Counted from the stretch's first letter, positions 26,157 through 40,235 are shown. The stretch: 64,000 nucleotides of DNA from Eutreptiella sp. 'Long Island Sound 2002' (GCA_964036045.1 OZ038388.1:2241501-2305500); one strand, 5' to 3'. Notes: a model not told the origin generated them from the sequence alone. Numbers and translations: made by a program.

Positions 26157-27121
26157 TTCCCCCCAAACTGGCATTTTTTGGCCCTTTTTTTTAGAGACTT
26201 TGAAGCCTGGGTCCGCCATTGGTGGCTTCCATTCCTGGCTGCCACTCTGCTTTTTTGTTCAACGTTTGAACGTTTGTGGTTGTAGTTTATGCCCATCGGC
26301 ACCATTTCAGCCACTCCAAACGACCACAGCGGAGTTCTGTTTTTCGCATTTCGTGCTGGCTTGCTGCTGCTATTGCTAGCTCCAACCTACGCCCTAAAAA
26401 GGCTTGTGAAACCTTACTGGTTCCACCAGCTCTGTGACTCGAACCCTAACCTTGTTTTGTGCATGTTTTGTTGTTTGCCACGCATTCTGTGAAATTTCCT
26501 GGGGGTTGGGGGTGCAACCATTTTTTTTTGGCCAACTTGCCCACGTTCCCCCAGGGGTGTGGGGGGAATCATTGCCTGTGGGGGTCGCAAGGGGGGGGTG
26601 CCCATGCCTCAACTACACAGGCTGTTCATTGCTCAGAGTGTGATGACAGACTGGTGGGCAGGCATGATACTGATTATGTGGAGGTGAAAGGGTATTCAGG
26701 TAGCCGGACAAATGGGCTGCTTGTAGTAGCTTCACTTTTTTCTGTGCAGGTTGTGCATGTGCTTGTGCCAAATCTTGTACATGTATCTGTTGGAGTGTCT
26801 GAGAAACTGAATTTTATTGTTTCAGTTTGTTTGCATATTAAGCCCATGGCTCATAACATAGCATTTGGCTGACACTTCTCCATTTTAGCTTGTTTGTTTG
26901 CTGTGTCAGTGAGTCTGACAAGCCATGGATTGTTCAGCTGGGTTTTTTGAGGCATGCAATGGATTCCCATTTTGGTAAATACTCTGTTTGTTTAGCCCTG
27001 GCATTTTGTCCAAGCTATTCATGTGTCTGAATCGTGTGTCAATGGATTGCAGCAGAGCACACTGATAACTGGCGAGCTGGCAGGCATACAAAACTGAAGG
27101 TAGACAGTGCTTGCCTCACAG
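26157..27121. other. No gene recognised; repeat pieces
   Basis: This stretch holds GC-rich and T-rich simple sequence near 26505-26600. At 26417-26455 is a fragment of the 'GGTTCCACCAGCTC' 3' tail followed by CCCTAACC. Upstream SEC24 exons should lie on this side, but I could not identify trunk or zinc-finger coding sequence in it. Confidence 0.5.
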
Positions 27122-27162
27122 GAGCACGTAGGCTGGACCAGTGTCGAGTTGTTTTTGTGTGT
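27122..27162 (+). CDS. SEC24: SEC24 exon, tentative (end of trunk)
   Basis: A 41-nt exon between CACAG and GTAAGT. It reads ARRLDQCRVVFVC, which fits the family segment where a Cys-rich helix leads into the 'VDLFLFP' strand. The phase fits the next proposed exon. The following intron would be only 44 bp, much shorter than the others, so this call is uncertain. Confidence 0.45.
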
Positions 27163-30100
27163 GTAAGTATGTTTGCGTCTGATTTTCGTGGATGCATGTT
27201 TGCTAGCATCCACCCATGGGGGATGCCGATCAAGTCATAGTTCCTGTCCGTTGCAAAAGATGTGTATTCTTTGTTTTCCTTACATGCACCACAATGGATG
27301 GCATTTGATAGTGGTAAGAAACAAATTGGCAGTTTTATTCGCTGAGGAAATAATCTCACTGAGGCACCTCCTTGGCAAGGGAATGCACAGGTTGCATGTT
27401 TGCTCTCCAGGGCACGTTTGCAAGCTCACCAGTGGACAGCAGCATGTGTTCATGAATTTCCATCACCAGAAGGATATGGAGCGTCTGGCTCATGCCTTGA
27501 AACGGAACGTGACACGGTATGTCCAATTTGCATTTGCCAGTTACACTGCCGAGAACATAAGCACGACACATCAACTACACGCTGCAATTTCTCACTTTCC
27601 AGGGAAACAGGTTATGCTGCTATTGTCCGTGTGCGTTGCTCAAAGGGTATTCGCGTTAAAGAATACGATGGCCATTATTTGTGTCAAGATCCTTTGGACA
27701 TGGATTTGGCAGGCATTGATGCAGACAAGGCATATGTTGTGGAATTGCAGCATGGTGTGTTCGCTGTTTGTCGTCCTGCTTGGTGTCAACTGTGTGGCTG
27801 GCGCAATCTTCGTTGCCAGGGGCCAGCCCAAGGAACCCTGGCCGGACCGACGGACGGGCTGGGTGGTTGGAAAAGGAACGCCAAGTCCCCCTCCCCTCAT
27901 CACATTTTATGTTTTCGCAGAGCCCTGTGACCAGACAAACAACCATCCGCCAGGGTGGATATGACAGGCTCAGCAGGGGGGGGGGCGGCCAGGCCCGGTC
28001 CTTCTATGCCACCCCCCCCCCCCCCAAGAAGGACCGGGCATGCCCCCCCCCCCCCCCCAGCCCCCCTGGGTTTTGAGAGATAGTGGTGGGGGGGGTCATG
28101 GCGCCAATGGCGCTCATTTTTTTTTTTGTGCAAGCTAGTTGAAAGGGGTACTGTGTGTTTGGTCCTTGTTCTGCTCCCTTTGTACAGCCCAGTGACACAC
28201 CACTCATGATGTGGTAGTAGTGGGTGGCGCGCAGCCCCCCACCCCCCTTGGGAACCTTTGTTCGTAAAGCCCTATGGGGAATGCCTTGCCCGCAGTGCAA
28301 AGTTTTGTTTGTTGGCAAACACTCAAATCCTAGTTTTGGCCCTTTTCCACAAGTTTGTTGTTCCATAATTGGGTTTTCAACGCTTCTTGTGCATTTGGGA
28401 TGCACCATATTTTGTTGCCACCCCCGAGAAGGCAGGGGTGAGGTAGCCACTTCTGATTCTGTCCCCTTTGTTGGGGACCCCCGTGAATGATGGCACCTAC
28501 AAGGGCTGCATCCATACTGCCGTGCCATTTATTGGTCGTAAGAAATTGAGTGACAACCAACAAGAATATAATGATGCGCATGGTTTCTAATGCGCATGGT
28601 TTCTAATGCGCAGGGGTGGAACCTTTGGCATTGGAAGATTGTCCGCAATGTGTAGATGGGTTTTGCTAGAGATTTGCACCAGTCCGTCCGTGTTTTGCTG
28701 CACTTGACGCAGTTTTGTATCAGGAGACAAACTAGGTATCAACCCTATGGGGGGAATGTTAGCGCGCCGGGCATCTTTTTGGACGCGTGCCCCACCAGTG
28801 GCCTTTTAGGGGGTGCACTAAGGGGGCGCACTTAGCGCAGTGCAGCTATTTGGGCGTCTGGCTGTACTAGAGACCCATACTTTGAGATACTAGGATCATC
28901 ACAGTGACCCCATTTTACACAGTTTTGCATCTGCAGGCAAGTCTGTCACCCCCCCCCCCCCCCTACGGACCATGGGAGCATGTCCCGCCTCATGTTTGGA
29001 CTGACCAAAGTAACTCGGCCGCCACGCAAGATGAGGCAGAGGATGAGGCAAAAGTGTGTGTGTTGTGTTGCCAAAGGCGCTCCACCGACGCAGTTTGTGA
29101 TGAGTGTAAGGAGCACTATTGTACTGAATGTATTGACACCCACACTTGTGGGACCAATGTTGTTTGTTAAGTACAATACAGATGACAGTTGGAGATGCCG
29201 AATTCACAGATATTGCTTTATTATGCAACGTGCTTTGGAGGGAAGGTGTGCAGTGCAACGTGGTCTACTTGGGGGGCTTCTCCATGAGAGGGTAAATCTG
29301 GGGCTGAAGTCGGGATAGTTAATAGAAAAGTAGCGTGCCGGGCAAACATTCCCCCATGGACCTTGGCCTCATGTGCCTGAGTCTGTGTGGTGTAAAGCGT
29401 AAGTCGCTTATTTATTTATTTTTTTGGCGTAAGTCGCGTTTTTTTTTTTTTTGGCGTAAGTCGCGTGTGGGGAAAAAAAACTGAAAAATGTATGATACGC
29501 GACTTACGCTTTTTTTGCGACGCGACCTACACCAAAAAAAAAAAAGTTACGCGACTTACGCTTTTTTTTTATATAAAAAAGCGACTTACGCCAAAAAAAA
29601 AAAGTTTACGCGACTTACGCCAAAAAAAAAAAAAGTTACGCGACTTACGCCAAAAAAAAAATAAAAAAGCGACTTACGCTCATTTCCACAATCGAGTTAC
29701 GCTTCTGATTTTGCCCCCCGCTCTGAAGCGCTGGGGATCCCCGATACGGCAGGGGTGAGGTAGCCATTTTGCCCACTTGTGGGCCACTTCTGATTCTGCC
29801 CCCCGCTCTGAAGCGGTGGGGATCCCCGATACGGCAGGGGTGAGGTAGCCACTTTGCCCACTTGTGGGCCACTTCTGATTCTGCCCCCCGTTCTGAAGCG
29901 GTGGGGATCCCCGATACGGCAGGGGTGAGGTAGCCATTTTCCCCACTTGTGGGCCACTTGTTTGGCGGTGACATACATTGCGTTCTGCCTGAATAGGATG
30001 AGGAAGTACGAAGACAGTAAGGGCAACAACCATAAAACTGTTCGTTTGGCTTGGAGGCGGCGCCACATATTTATTGTTAATAGTGACACTCGCGAAGGGC

Positions 30101-33100
30101 TCCATTGGTTTCTTTGTGCCATCGACTGCAAAGTCCCAGTATGGGCCTTCAAAGTCCACATTTGGGAGCCACTTTGTGGTACTTCTTTGGTCCGGCCAAT
30201 GTTGAAGCGCCTCCAGTCAAAGGGTGTTGCCGCACATGCTCGGGCTTTGGGTTTTCAAGAGGATGGTTGGTCATGTGGCTATCAATCGCTGCATCTTTGT
30301 GATGAGGTGGCCAACCACAGGGGAAGCCTGGACGATGTTGTTGTTACACGTTTGCCGAAAGGATTCATCAAGGAAGCACTGCGCATCATCAATGCGGATC
30401 GCTCCGTACGAGTCCCCGGCACCATCCCGGAGAATGGGTGGGAAAAGGAGTTGACTTGCTGGAAGCCTGGAGAATCTCCTCCTCCGCCAGCCTCCAACCT
30501 TGAGTCCCTGCCCCCATCTACTTCCCCCCTCCTTTTCGATGAAGAGGATCCTCTTTCGGAACCCGAGGGCAACATTGCTGCCTCCTCCTCGGAGCCAAAG
30601 GTGGGAGATTTCCCTGCCTTCCCGGCCTCCAACCCCGAGGACGTGGCCCAAGATGGGAAGTCAGTGAAGGGCAATGTTAAGGCCCCTCCACAAACCCCGC
30701 AGTCCACTTCCTCTTCTAACCCCCCCACAAGTGATGATGCCCGTCCATCCGTGTTCATCTGTCGGAAGTTTTTCGAGGTGCCCGAGGCGTACCCAAAGGG
30801 CGCAGAGGGTCGGTTGGTGAACGACAAACGATTTATTCGAGAGCTGGAAGAGATGCTTGTGAAGGACATCCGTAACGCTTGTGCGCGGAACACAAATCCG
30901 CGTGCAAAGCCGAAGGCATCGGACACAAAGTCTGATTTGATCTACAAGCGTGTGTTCGGCGACTTCTTGTAGTTGGCCCCACGCCATTATGGTTGCATGC
31001 GAAGAATGTAGTTCGCCCCAGGTGACCGGACTCAGGTGGTATCACTGGCTTGAGCTTCGTAGCCGGTGGCGCCGGCAGCAATATAGTCATTTTGATACCG
31101 CTTGCCAAAGGCCGAAGGGCAAATTGCATTTTTTGTTCGCGGTCATGATTCCGCCATGTGCCGCACGTTATTTGCGCAGCCATTCGGCGATGAGTATAAA
31201 AACCACCCTTCACGCCACGGCTCCATTGCTTTACCCGTGCCGGAGGTACCCAAAATGTCCGTGGGGGCTATATGCTTCACCTCCTCCGGTAGCAATGGCG
31301 GTTGTTGGGTGGTTCTTTTGTTTCCCCGCCTTTTTTTTGGAAAAATGGGTTTTTTTTTCCCATACGCGACTTACGCCAAAAAAAAAAAAGTTTACGCGAC
31401 TTACACCAAAAAAAAAAAATTTCCGTCGAAAAAAAAACGCGACTTACGCCAAAAAAAAAAAGTTTACGCGACTTACGCCAAAAAAAAAAAGTTACGCGAC
31501 TTACGCCAAAAAAAAAAAAAGCGACTTACGCTTATTTCCACAATCGAGTTACGCTTTCCTCGTTGTGTGGGCTCAATAGGATGCTCCAGAAGATGATGAA
31601 GAAAATGATGACAGTGTCTGTTGTCAACTATGTGCTTATTGTCATGAAGATATATCGGAGTGTGGCACATGTCATTTGAACATGTGCCCCTCTTGTATGC
31701 CTTTGCATAGTTGCAGCTTGGATTTGTAACTGTAAGAACAACGGATGTCACACATCTCAGAATCAGATTGTTATGTTGTGTTGCTGCATCCGCATGCTTG
31801 ACCTCCCTCCTTCTCCTTTGGGTGGTATTTGATACATGTGCTTGCAGTGCCCCCGCAGTGCGCCCGCAGTGCAAAGTTTGGCCCATGGAAGAAGCTACCG
31901 GGAGGTAAGAGATTGTTCAGGTGGGAACTAGAGTTGCTGCACTGCCCAGTGGATGGGTTAGAGGAAACAATAGACCATACACTTGCGTCCTGGAAGTTTC
32001 TACCTTTTGCATTTGATACCATATCGAAATGTTTCCTCCCCGTTTCTATTGATGGAACCGTGGTCTCTGGTGTACAACAACTCTTCCCCTCATATGTGAA
32101 CTCCACCTTTGAGCTCCCAGCGGGGAAAATAGCGTGGCTGGCCATCATGGTCAACTAGCAGTGCCGGTGCCAGGCCAGAGTCAAGTGCCAGGCCAGAGTG
32201 AAGTTGCCTTGTGGCATCAGTTCATGCACCAGTGGATCTCAGCCCTGAGGTCATGGACTTCACTAAAGCATTCGCCCATTTCTTCTGTTGATCTTGAACT
32301 GTTCGTTGAATCTCTGTCTTCCCTCTTTAAGGATGGGAAACTAATTCACCCCAATCTGCTTTCTCTCCCCAACCCGCCTGTGTCCAAAGCCCAAGTCAGA
32401 CGCCAACGCAAATTTGATCAATCTGTACGTGATTCTCAGAAATTGGATGCACTTACTAATGCTTTAGAGGACCATCTAAACTGATGGCTCATCTGAGAAA
32501 GTGGCAGGGGTTGGCTTGGTGGGTGGCTACGCTATTTTCTGTGACGGCCTGCATGCCATTGGAGCACATGTCCCCCCTTCCCTCACAAACAACACAGCAG
32601 AACTTTACGCGGCCTTGCAGGCCATCAAACTTTTCCCGGGAGGGAAGCTGGCCATATGCACCGACTCTGCTCTTGTTTTCCTTGGCGCTAGCGGGAAAGC
32701 GCACAAGTGGGCCCTCAACAACTGGGTGGGCTCAAAGGGGCCCCTCAGCAATGTTGCCCTTTGGAAAGAACTCCTAACTGAACTTGATTCCCCCTCCAGG
32801 GACATCAAATGGATCAAAGTCCCCTCCCATGTGGGAATCCAGGGGAATGAGGAAGCCGACTCATTGGCAGAGATTGGCCGGTTGTCAAGTCCACTCCTTG
32901 CCGACTCTAAAGCAGCTTCAGCTGGCAAGATAAGGCACTGTATCCCACCTCAAAGGTCCGCCCTGCGCACGAGGAACGGCAAACCAGTCCCTCTAAGCTT
33001 TTCTAACTCTGAATCCAACCATACAGACGATTAGAATTTTCCCCCCTCATCACAACCCTTTGATGCTTTTGCCCCAGACCACTTGCCTGTTACCCCAGCA

Positions 33101-36100
33101 CCCCCCCCCCCCCCTGGTGCACCACCTCCAGAGCGTACCCCAGGTTTCTGCCGACTGGGGGGTGAAGCCCGGCCACTTAGTTATTAACCGAGGATCTGAG
33201 TCATGGTGGAACCCCCTTTGGTTCGATTCGGACTTAGACACTGTGTCCGCACGGGAAACCTCAGACTCTTCAGCAAGCACCTACGTCTCCGTTCCCCGTA
33301 AAGCGAGACGCCTGCGCTCCCCATAACTGTCGCACCCATTGTTTGGTTACCCCGCCTGCTGTACCTTTTGTGCACTCCCCATATATATTATGGTAGCAAT
33401 CTGCTTTGTGATGCCTTTTGATGTTGCAAGACTTCGCAACCACACCCACTTCCACAAGTATGCATAGCCATAGCACAACACACACAGGATAGGATGCACA
33501 TCGTTGCTGAGAGCCAAAGGAGTGCTTGATCACAGGAACAGTATCAATAGGACAGACAGTATGTTGCATGTAGGCAGTCATTGTGCGGAAACCACACATC
33601 ATGCAAGCAGCCCAAATTCCAGGTTATTGTAGATATGTGCCTGTTTACGACGGTTGAGGCCTGGAGCCCCATCCTGATTGTACATAATGTATCCATGAAG
33701 AACCAACGAACTGATGCAGTTTGAATGATGATTGCGCCCCTTGGGAACCCCCGGCCGTACTGCCAATCCCCCCCCCCGTCAGGAAAAAGCCCCTGTCAGG
33801 GAAATTATCCTGCAGATGCACACCCCAGCGCGCACAAGTCAGTGCTGGAGTCGGCAAACCCAGCATGGACTCGGAGTGTGCATCTGCATGCACCTGGTCA
33901 ACGGCACGGGCAACAGCCCGTCTCCGGGACAGCCGACCCTGGAGTAGTCAAACAGGACAAGTCATCCAGGGGCTCCATTGACACAGCCAAAACACGTTCC
34001 GACGGTCAGAATGAGCAGTGGTGAGAGACCGATAGGCACCACCAAAGGCAAACAACCTGATACCGAGGGCCTTGTGCCAAACCCCCCCACCCTCCCGCCA
34101 CCCCCCCCCCCCCCCGTGAGGCTACGATGGATGGAATCCGACATCTCTGTCACCAATGGAGCACTAAAAACAGGCACCAGTTAGACCCTCCCCTCTGTCC
34201 GTTTCCTATAGGTGACAAAAATGTGCTGTTGTCGTGAGTGGTGCTCCCTGTCTGGAATGCTCCCTCCCCTCCCCTGCCCATCAACAAAAGTGCAACACCC
34301 TTCCCTGCGCACATATGTTGCATGCTAGGCCGAAATCTTATAAGGTCCTATACAGTGAATGAAGCGTAATGTGTCTCGTGCGCTGGTTGCGGTTGGGCAT
34401 TGCGGGATGAAAGCTATGCTGCTGTTTATGAGCAGGCATGAGCAGGGCAAACTACAACGTGGTCTAATGCGAGGGACGGTGCTCATCAGGCTGCCGTGAC
34501 AATGGGAAGACACTGCTTATCAAGTGGCATGGTATGCCTCAGGAAAGCAATTTGTACTCTTAGATGGCCTGTGCCTGATGCCTTGTTTTGTTTTTCCAGA
34601 TGACAAGTTGGACCCTAAGGGTCATTGCTACCTCCAGACAGCCATGTTGTACACAACACGGCGAGGTCACCGACGCATCCGTGTGCACACGCTGCGGATG
34701 TCTGTCGCAGCAACTCTGCCGAATCTGTTCAGGTATGGTGCTGCAGCAATGCTGGCAACCCTCGCGCTGTACAACGCAGTCTCAGTCGGTGAGTTTATTC
34801 GTTAAATTTTCCTCGCACAGTGCTTATGTAACACGGAGACACACGACCCTCCGCCGCTTCCATGGTTCCGGGTCCCAATGAGAAGGACAAGTGTATCAAT
34901 CCTCAGAGAGCAAAGACACTGAGTAGCGCGGACCGGTTGAAATGAACAGGCCTCCGGATGAAAAGTGTAGAGCATTCGGCGCCTGAGTTCTGTGGCCCTC
35001 AAGCCTCTGGTATGGGGTGGAATGTTTCTCCTCTGGAACCATTGTCTATGCAAACGTTCTGATCCCCAAGATCCCCCACATTTTGATGTTGGTTTACAGG
35101 CAAGCAGATCTGGATACAACGGTTGCTACCCTTTGCCGACGTGTTGCAAGGCATGGAGTCCGAAAGGGCTTGGGATCGTATGTCCTTCTGTCCTTGTGTG
35201 CATTATGAGCCACGCGTGGTCTTTTTGCAAAACTGCCGTTCAGGAACACTTTGTTTTTCCTCTTAAGGACCCCCCTGCGGCAGCTTTATGGAAGGATGCC
35301 TCTTTGCTGTAGATTCGTGTTTGTATCTCGAGTGATGTAGGGGGTGGTGTCAGGTACGTCGGGGTTATGACAGGCACCATTAATGCTCCGCATCATGCTG
35401 GTACAATTTCAGGTGCTCCTGCGATGTCAGCTAATTCCTGCCAATACCAGTGTTGCGTCCTGTGTGTAATGCTGGCATGGCTAATGACCAGATGATTAAG
35501 AGGGTTTTCCATGCTGGGAATTCGTACCGATGGCAGAATGCAGGGAGCCCTACAAATGGCTGTTGGGCATGGAAAACGACTCAGTGGTTTGACCATTTCT
35601 TTGAGATTTGCCCCATGCGTGGCAATTGCCTGCACTCGCATCTATCCCCCCACAACCTTCGAGAGCTGTGCAAACAATAAACAGCCACAAGAACAGGGAC
35701 TGCCTTTTCAGGGGCGCCAGAGGGCCAGGGTATACTGGGACTGGGTAGGAGCCCAGCGAAACGAATCCGTCTTCATTGGTTTGCACCCAACAAGGCGCTT
35801 AATGAAACGCCATGCGGGGTGGGGGCTAGCAGGGAAGGCCCAAGAGATCAAGGGGTCGCGGGGATGGGCGGAATCAGGGTAGGTTCGCTGCACCTGCCAC
35901 CACTGGCAGCCGGAACTAGTGGTGCCCAAGCCCTAGAAGGTGCAGTCAGCTGCCCTCGGCATTAGGGATTTGGGAGACACCGACCAGGTTAGGGCTGTAG
36001 CCCCGGGGGGGCAGCCGGGCCGGGTCTTTGTATGCGACCCCCCCCCCCCCCCCAGCCCCCGCCCCCCCCCCCCCGGGTTTTGAAAGATAGTGGTGCCGGG

Positions 36101-39100
36101 TCGGCCCTCAACAAGTGTCCCTAGAGAAAACTGTCCGGCGCCGAAGGCGCCAATTTTTTTTTTTCATACTATGTGTTTACACTCAAAATACTCAAAATTT
36201 TGTAGAGAATTCATATTTGTGTCAAAACAACAAAAAAATTTTGACCTGAAGGAGGGCTACAGGAGGACTGACTGCTGGCCTGGCTCAGGGACTGCTTGGC
36301 TGACTGTCAACCTCTCTTCGAGGTGCACTGCCGAAGGCAATAGAATTTGGTGATCCAGAACCCCCTTGCCCTGAGTTCATTTTCCCACATCAGTGGTAAT
36401 GAACACCCTCCAAGCTTCACCTCTGGGGAGAGACTCAATGTGAGGATGCCCCCCCCCCCCCCCAGGGCCCAGGGCCTCTGCACTGGGGGGCTGTTTCTAC
36501 AGCTGAACGTCTTAGCTGCACCACACCAGATGCACCGCAATCAAAGTTGAAAAGATTATCTGCCAATTCTGCCAGTGTTGCACGCGTAAGCACTGTTTGC
36601 CATGAGGGTGCCCATGCAAAGCCAATGCAGACCAATTATTTGGGTGAGATGGTAAGAGCAGGTGGGGGCTACATTGTAAGCAGCCGTGTGGCAAGCTTGG
36701 AAAGAAAACTGCCCCTGATTTTGGCTGTGTGACTGCACAGCAGGAAAATACCAGCTGCATGTAGCAGTGGCAAAAAGCAGCTACTGCGTCTGCTGTGGCT
36801 GCCATAAATGGCACACACTCCCCGGTCTTTCATTCTCTTGTTTCCTTTCTTCTTTCCCTCTGCCTGTCCGCCTGTCCGTCCGTCCGTCCATCCGTCCGTC
36901 CGTCTGCTTTCATTTGGGATTGATTGTTTCAGGGCCCGGGACATGCTCACGGCGCAATGCGTTGACATCCTGACCACGTACCGCAAGCACTGTGCTGTCA
37001 ACCCATCCCCTGGGCAGTTGATCTTGCCCGAGGCATTGAAGCTCATGCCGATCTATTGCTTGGGGATGCTGAAGGGTGGCACTTTCCGCCAGGGCACTGA
37101 CGTGCGTGTGGACGAACGGATCCAGGATTTCTTCGAGATCCACCAGCTTTCGGCCGCGTCTGCGCTCCCCTTCATTTACCCACGCATGTTCCCACTGCAC
37201 ACCATGGGGTCACATGTATGTTCTCTTAGCATTCTGCACAGACCCGCAATGTATTAACTGTGTCATGAGACAGAACATCGTTGCACTGTGTGTGTTGTGC
37301 ATTGGGGGAGGGAGGGAGAGGTTTCTGGTGTTGGCACTGTCTTAAAGATGCTGTGCTCTCTCTTCGTTTTGATTCACATCAGATTGGCAATTTTGATGAG
37401 GACCGCGGCTGCATTGTGCTTCCAAACACCGAAGGCTTATCGTCTGAGAAGCTCAACTCGAATGGCATCTACCTATTGCACGATTTGCCAACGGCACAGA
37501 TTTTCATCTGGATTGGGGAACATGTCAACCCGCGGGTATGCGGTATTCTGGTGTTGCCTGTGGTGTATGGTGCCCGGGGGGTGCCGGGGGGGGGGGGGGG
37601 GGGGGGGCTCCACGGGTCCTAGGACGTGGACCCCTCCCCCTCCCCCCAAAGGGGCTTCCGGCCAACAGTTAGTTGCCAAAGGTGCCGGCTTCAGGCGAAC
37701 ACCAGTTCATGGGCACCAAAGGTGCCCAAAGGAAAATTTTGTCCATTTTGCATCCAACACTATCCTTAACCCCAACCCTAAGCCTAGTCCTAGCCCTAGC
37801 CCGTCCCCATAACCCTAGCCCGAACCCTAGCCCTAACCAGTGTTGAATATTGGGACCGTGCTGGTGGGGGAAGGAACATCGTCTAGGAGACTTCAAAGAC
37901 AAATGAGGTGCGCACTTGAAAGTGGATGAGAGCTGCTCAAAAGGGGCTCAAAATGAGCTGTTTTTTTTTTGTTTTTGTTTTCATTTTTGACCCATTTTTG
38001 ACCCTTTTTTTGTCCCAAAACAGCCCATTTTCAGGGCATTTTGGGATTTTAGGAGGGCCAAAGGGGGCCACCACGCGCTCAAAACACGCGAGAAACACTT
38101 GTTTTGGCATTCCATGTGGTCCAGGATCATTTTTGAAAACAGTCCTTTTTGCCCACCCGGTCGACGTTGCTGACCCATTTTGGCAACCACCTCTTTTGGC
38201 TACCTCCTGCATCTTGCCTCAGCCCATTGGGCCGAGGTATGGGGGTCTAGGCGTCAGTTAGGGCAATTTTGAGGGGTGGAAACCACCAAAATTGGGTGGT
38301 TGCGGGTGGATTAGGTGCGCTCGAAATCGCGTTTTGAGCCATGTAGCCCAAGATATGGTCTGTTTTTGGTTTGGGGCTGTCGGTGGCCAATGTGCGCAAA
38401 TTCTGGGGCGTTTGGGGGCGGTTCGCGGACATATTGTGGAGTTAGAGGGCCCTAGAGGGCCCTTTGGCATAGGGAAGTCTAGCTGCATGTGTAGAGTAGC
38501 CACTATTTCGCTTCATTTGGCCGATTTCAGCCGGTTCTATGGCGGTTTTGGGCAAAAAAAAAAGGCTGATTTTGGCCGTGAATTGCAGATTTTGAAATGG
38601 AGGTCCGGCGCTTGCAACGCCCGTTCCCGGCCGCCACCGTTGAGTTTCTGGCTCATACTTTGTGTGGTTGTCCCTCACACCCATAGGTACCATCCACCAA
38701 AATTTTGGCCGAATCCGAAGCACCACGACGGAGCTGTGATTTTCCCCCATTTCGCGCGTGCCCCGGGGGGGCGGCCGGGCCCGGTCCTTGTATGCGACCC
38801 CCCCCCCGGGTTTTGAAAGATAGTGGTGCCGGGTCGGCCACCAACAAGTGTCTCTAGAGAAAATTGTCTGGCGCCGAAGGCGCCAATTTTTTTTTCCATA
38901 CTATGTGTTTATACTCAAAATACTCAAAATTTTGTAGAGAAATCATATTTGTGTTAAAATAACAAGGAAGGAGGGCTACAGGAGGGCTGCAGGTCCTAAC
39001 AGCAACCACAACCCTAGCCCTAACTCTAACTCTAACCCTAGGGCTAACCCTAATCAAGACTGAATATTGGGACCGAGCTGGTGGGGGAGGGAATATCAGC

Positions 39101-40235
39101 TATGACTGGTGAGGGACATCAAGAATGATTCGCACATTGATGGCTCTTGACAAAGTGAAATCAGCTTGCAAGTGAACCCACTTTCAAGGCTTTTTGGACT
39201 TCTGAGGGGCCAAAATGCCCCAAAATGGGCTCAAAATGGGCTCATTTCACCCCTTTGTGCACCCCAAATGGTCTAGGATGAGGTTTGGAAACATGCGTTT
39301 TTGACCCATTTTTGACCCATTTTTGGTCCCAAAACAGCCCATTTTCAAGGCATTTTGGGATTTTTTGAGGACCAAAATGGGCCACCACAAGCTCAAAACA
39401 ATCCAAAAACACTTGTTTTAGCGTCGCACATGGTCTAGGATCATTTTTGAGAAAAGTCATCTTTTTGCCCCTACTGGACCCTGTTGACCCATTTGGGTAC
39501 CCACCTGTTTGGGCTTGAGCTTGCAGCTTGCCACAGCCTAGTGGGCCTAGGTATGGGGTTCTAGGCGTCCGTTTGGGCAATTCTGAGGGGTGGAAACCAC
39601 AAAAAGTGGGGGGTTGCGGCTGGATTAGGTGCCCTCGGAATTGCATTTTGAGCCATGTAAAAACCTTGAAAGTGGGCCTCGTGGTGATGGGGTTCACTTG
39701 CAAGCTGATTTCACTTTGTCAAGAGCCATCAATGTGTGAATCATTCTTGATGCCCCTCACCAGTCATACCCGATGTTCCCTCCCCCACCAGCTCGGTCCC
39801 AATATTGAGTCTTGATTGGTTTGTGGCTGTTGGCATTTGGAGCTTCTGGGGGCCTTTTTGGGCCGTTTCCGGGACATATCATGGAGTTAGAGGGCCGCAA
39901 AGAGCTCGTTGACACGGGGAAGTCAAGCCGCACGTGGAGTGTACCCACCGTTTCCCTTCGTTTGGCCGTTTTGAATGTGTTCTACGGCTTTTTTTGCCCA
40001 AAAATGGCTGTTTTTGGCCCTAAATTGCAGCTTTTGAAACTGAGGTCCGCCACTTGCGACGCCCGTTCCCGGCCGCCACCGTTGAGTTTCTCGCTCAAAC
40101 TTTGTGTGATTGTACTTCACACCCATAGGTATCATCCACCAAAATTTCACCCGAATCTAAAGCACCACGATGGAGTTCTGATTTTTACCCATTTCGCGCG
40201 TGCTGCTTGCTTGCTGCTTGCTGCTTGCTGCTTGC

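Noticed and set aside
27173-27964. One continuous 263-aa protein
   Set aside because: Only 27411-27516 within it matches SEC24; the rest is intron read-through, and the next exon lies in a different frame.
31191-31204. TATA box (GAGTATAAAAACC)
   Set aside because: No supported gene starts downstream; AT-rich words are common here.
34600-34732. Cys-rich finger 'VCTRCGCLSQQLCRICS' in an alternative frame
   Set aside because: The same bases encode a strong SEC24 exon in another frame with correct splice phases on both sides; the Cys pattern is coincidental.
37765-39052. Chromosome end
   Set aside because: CCCTAA runs are short, degenerate and interstitial; unique sequence and SEC24 exons continue on both sides.
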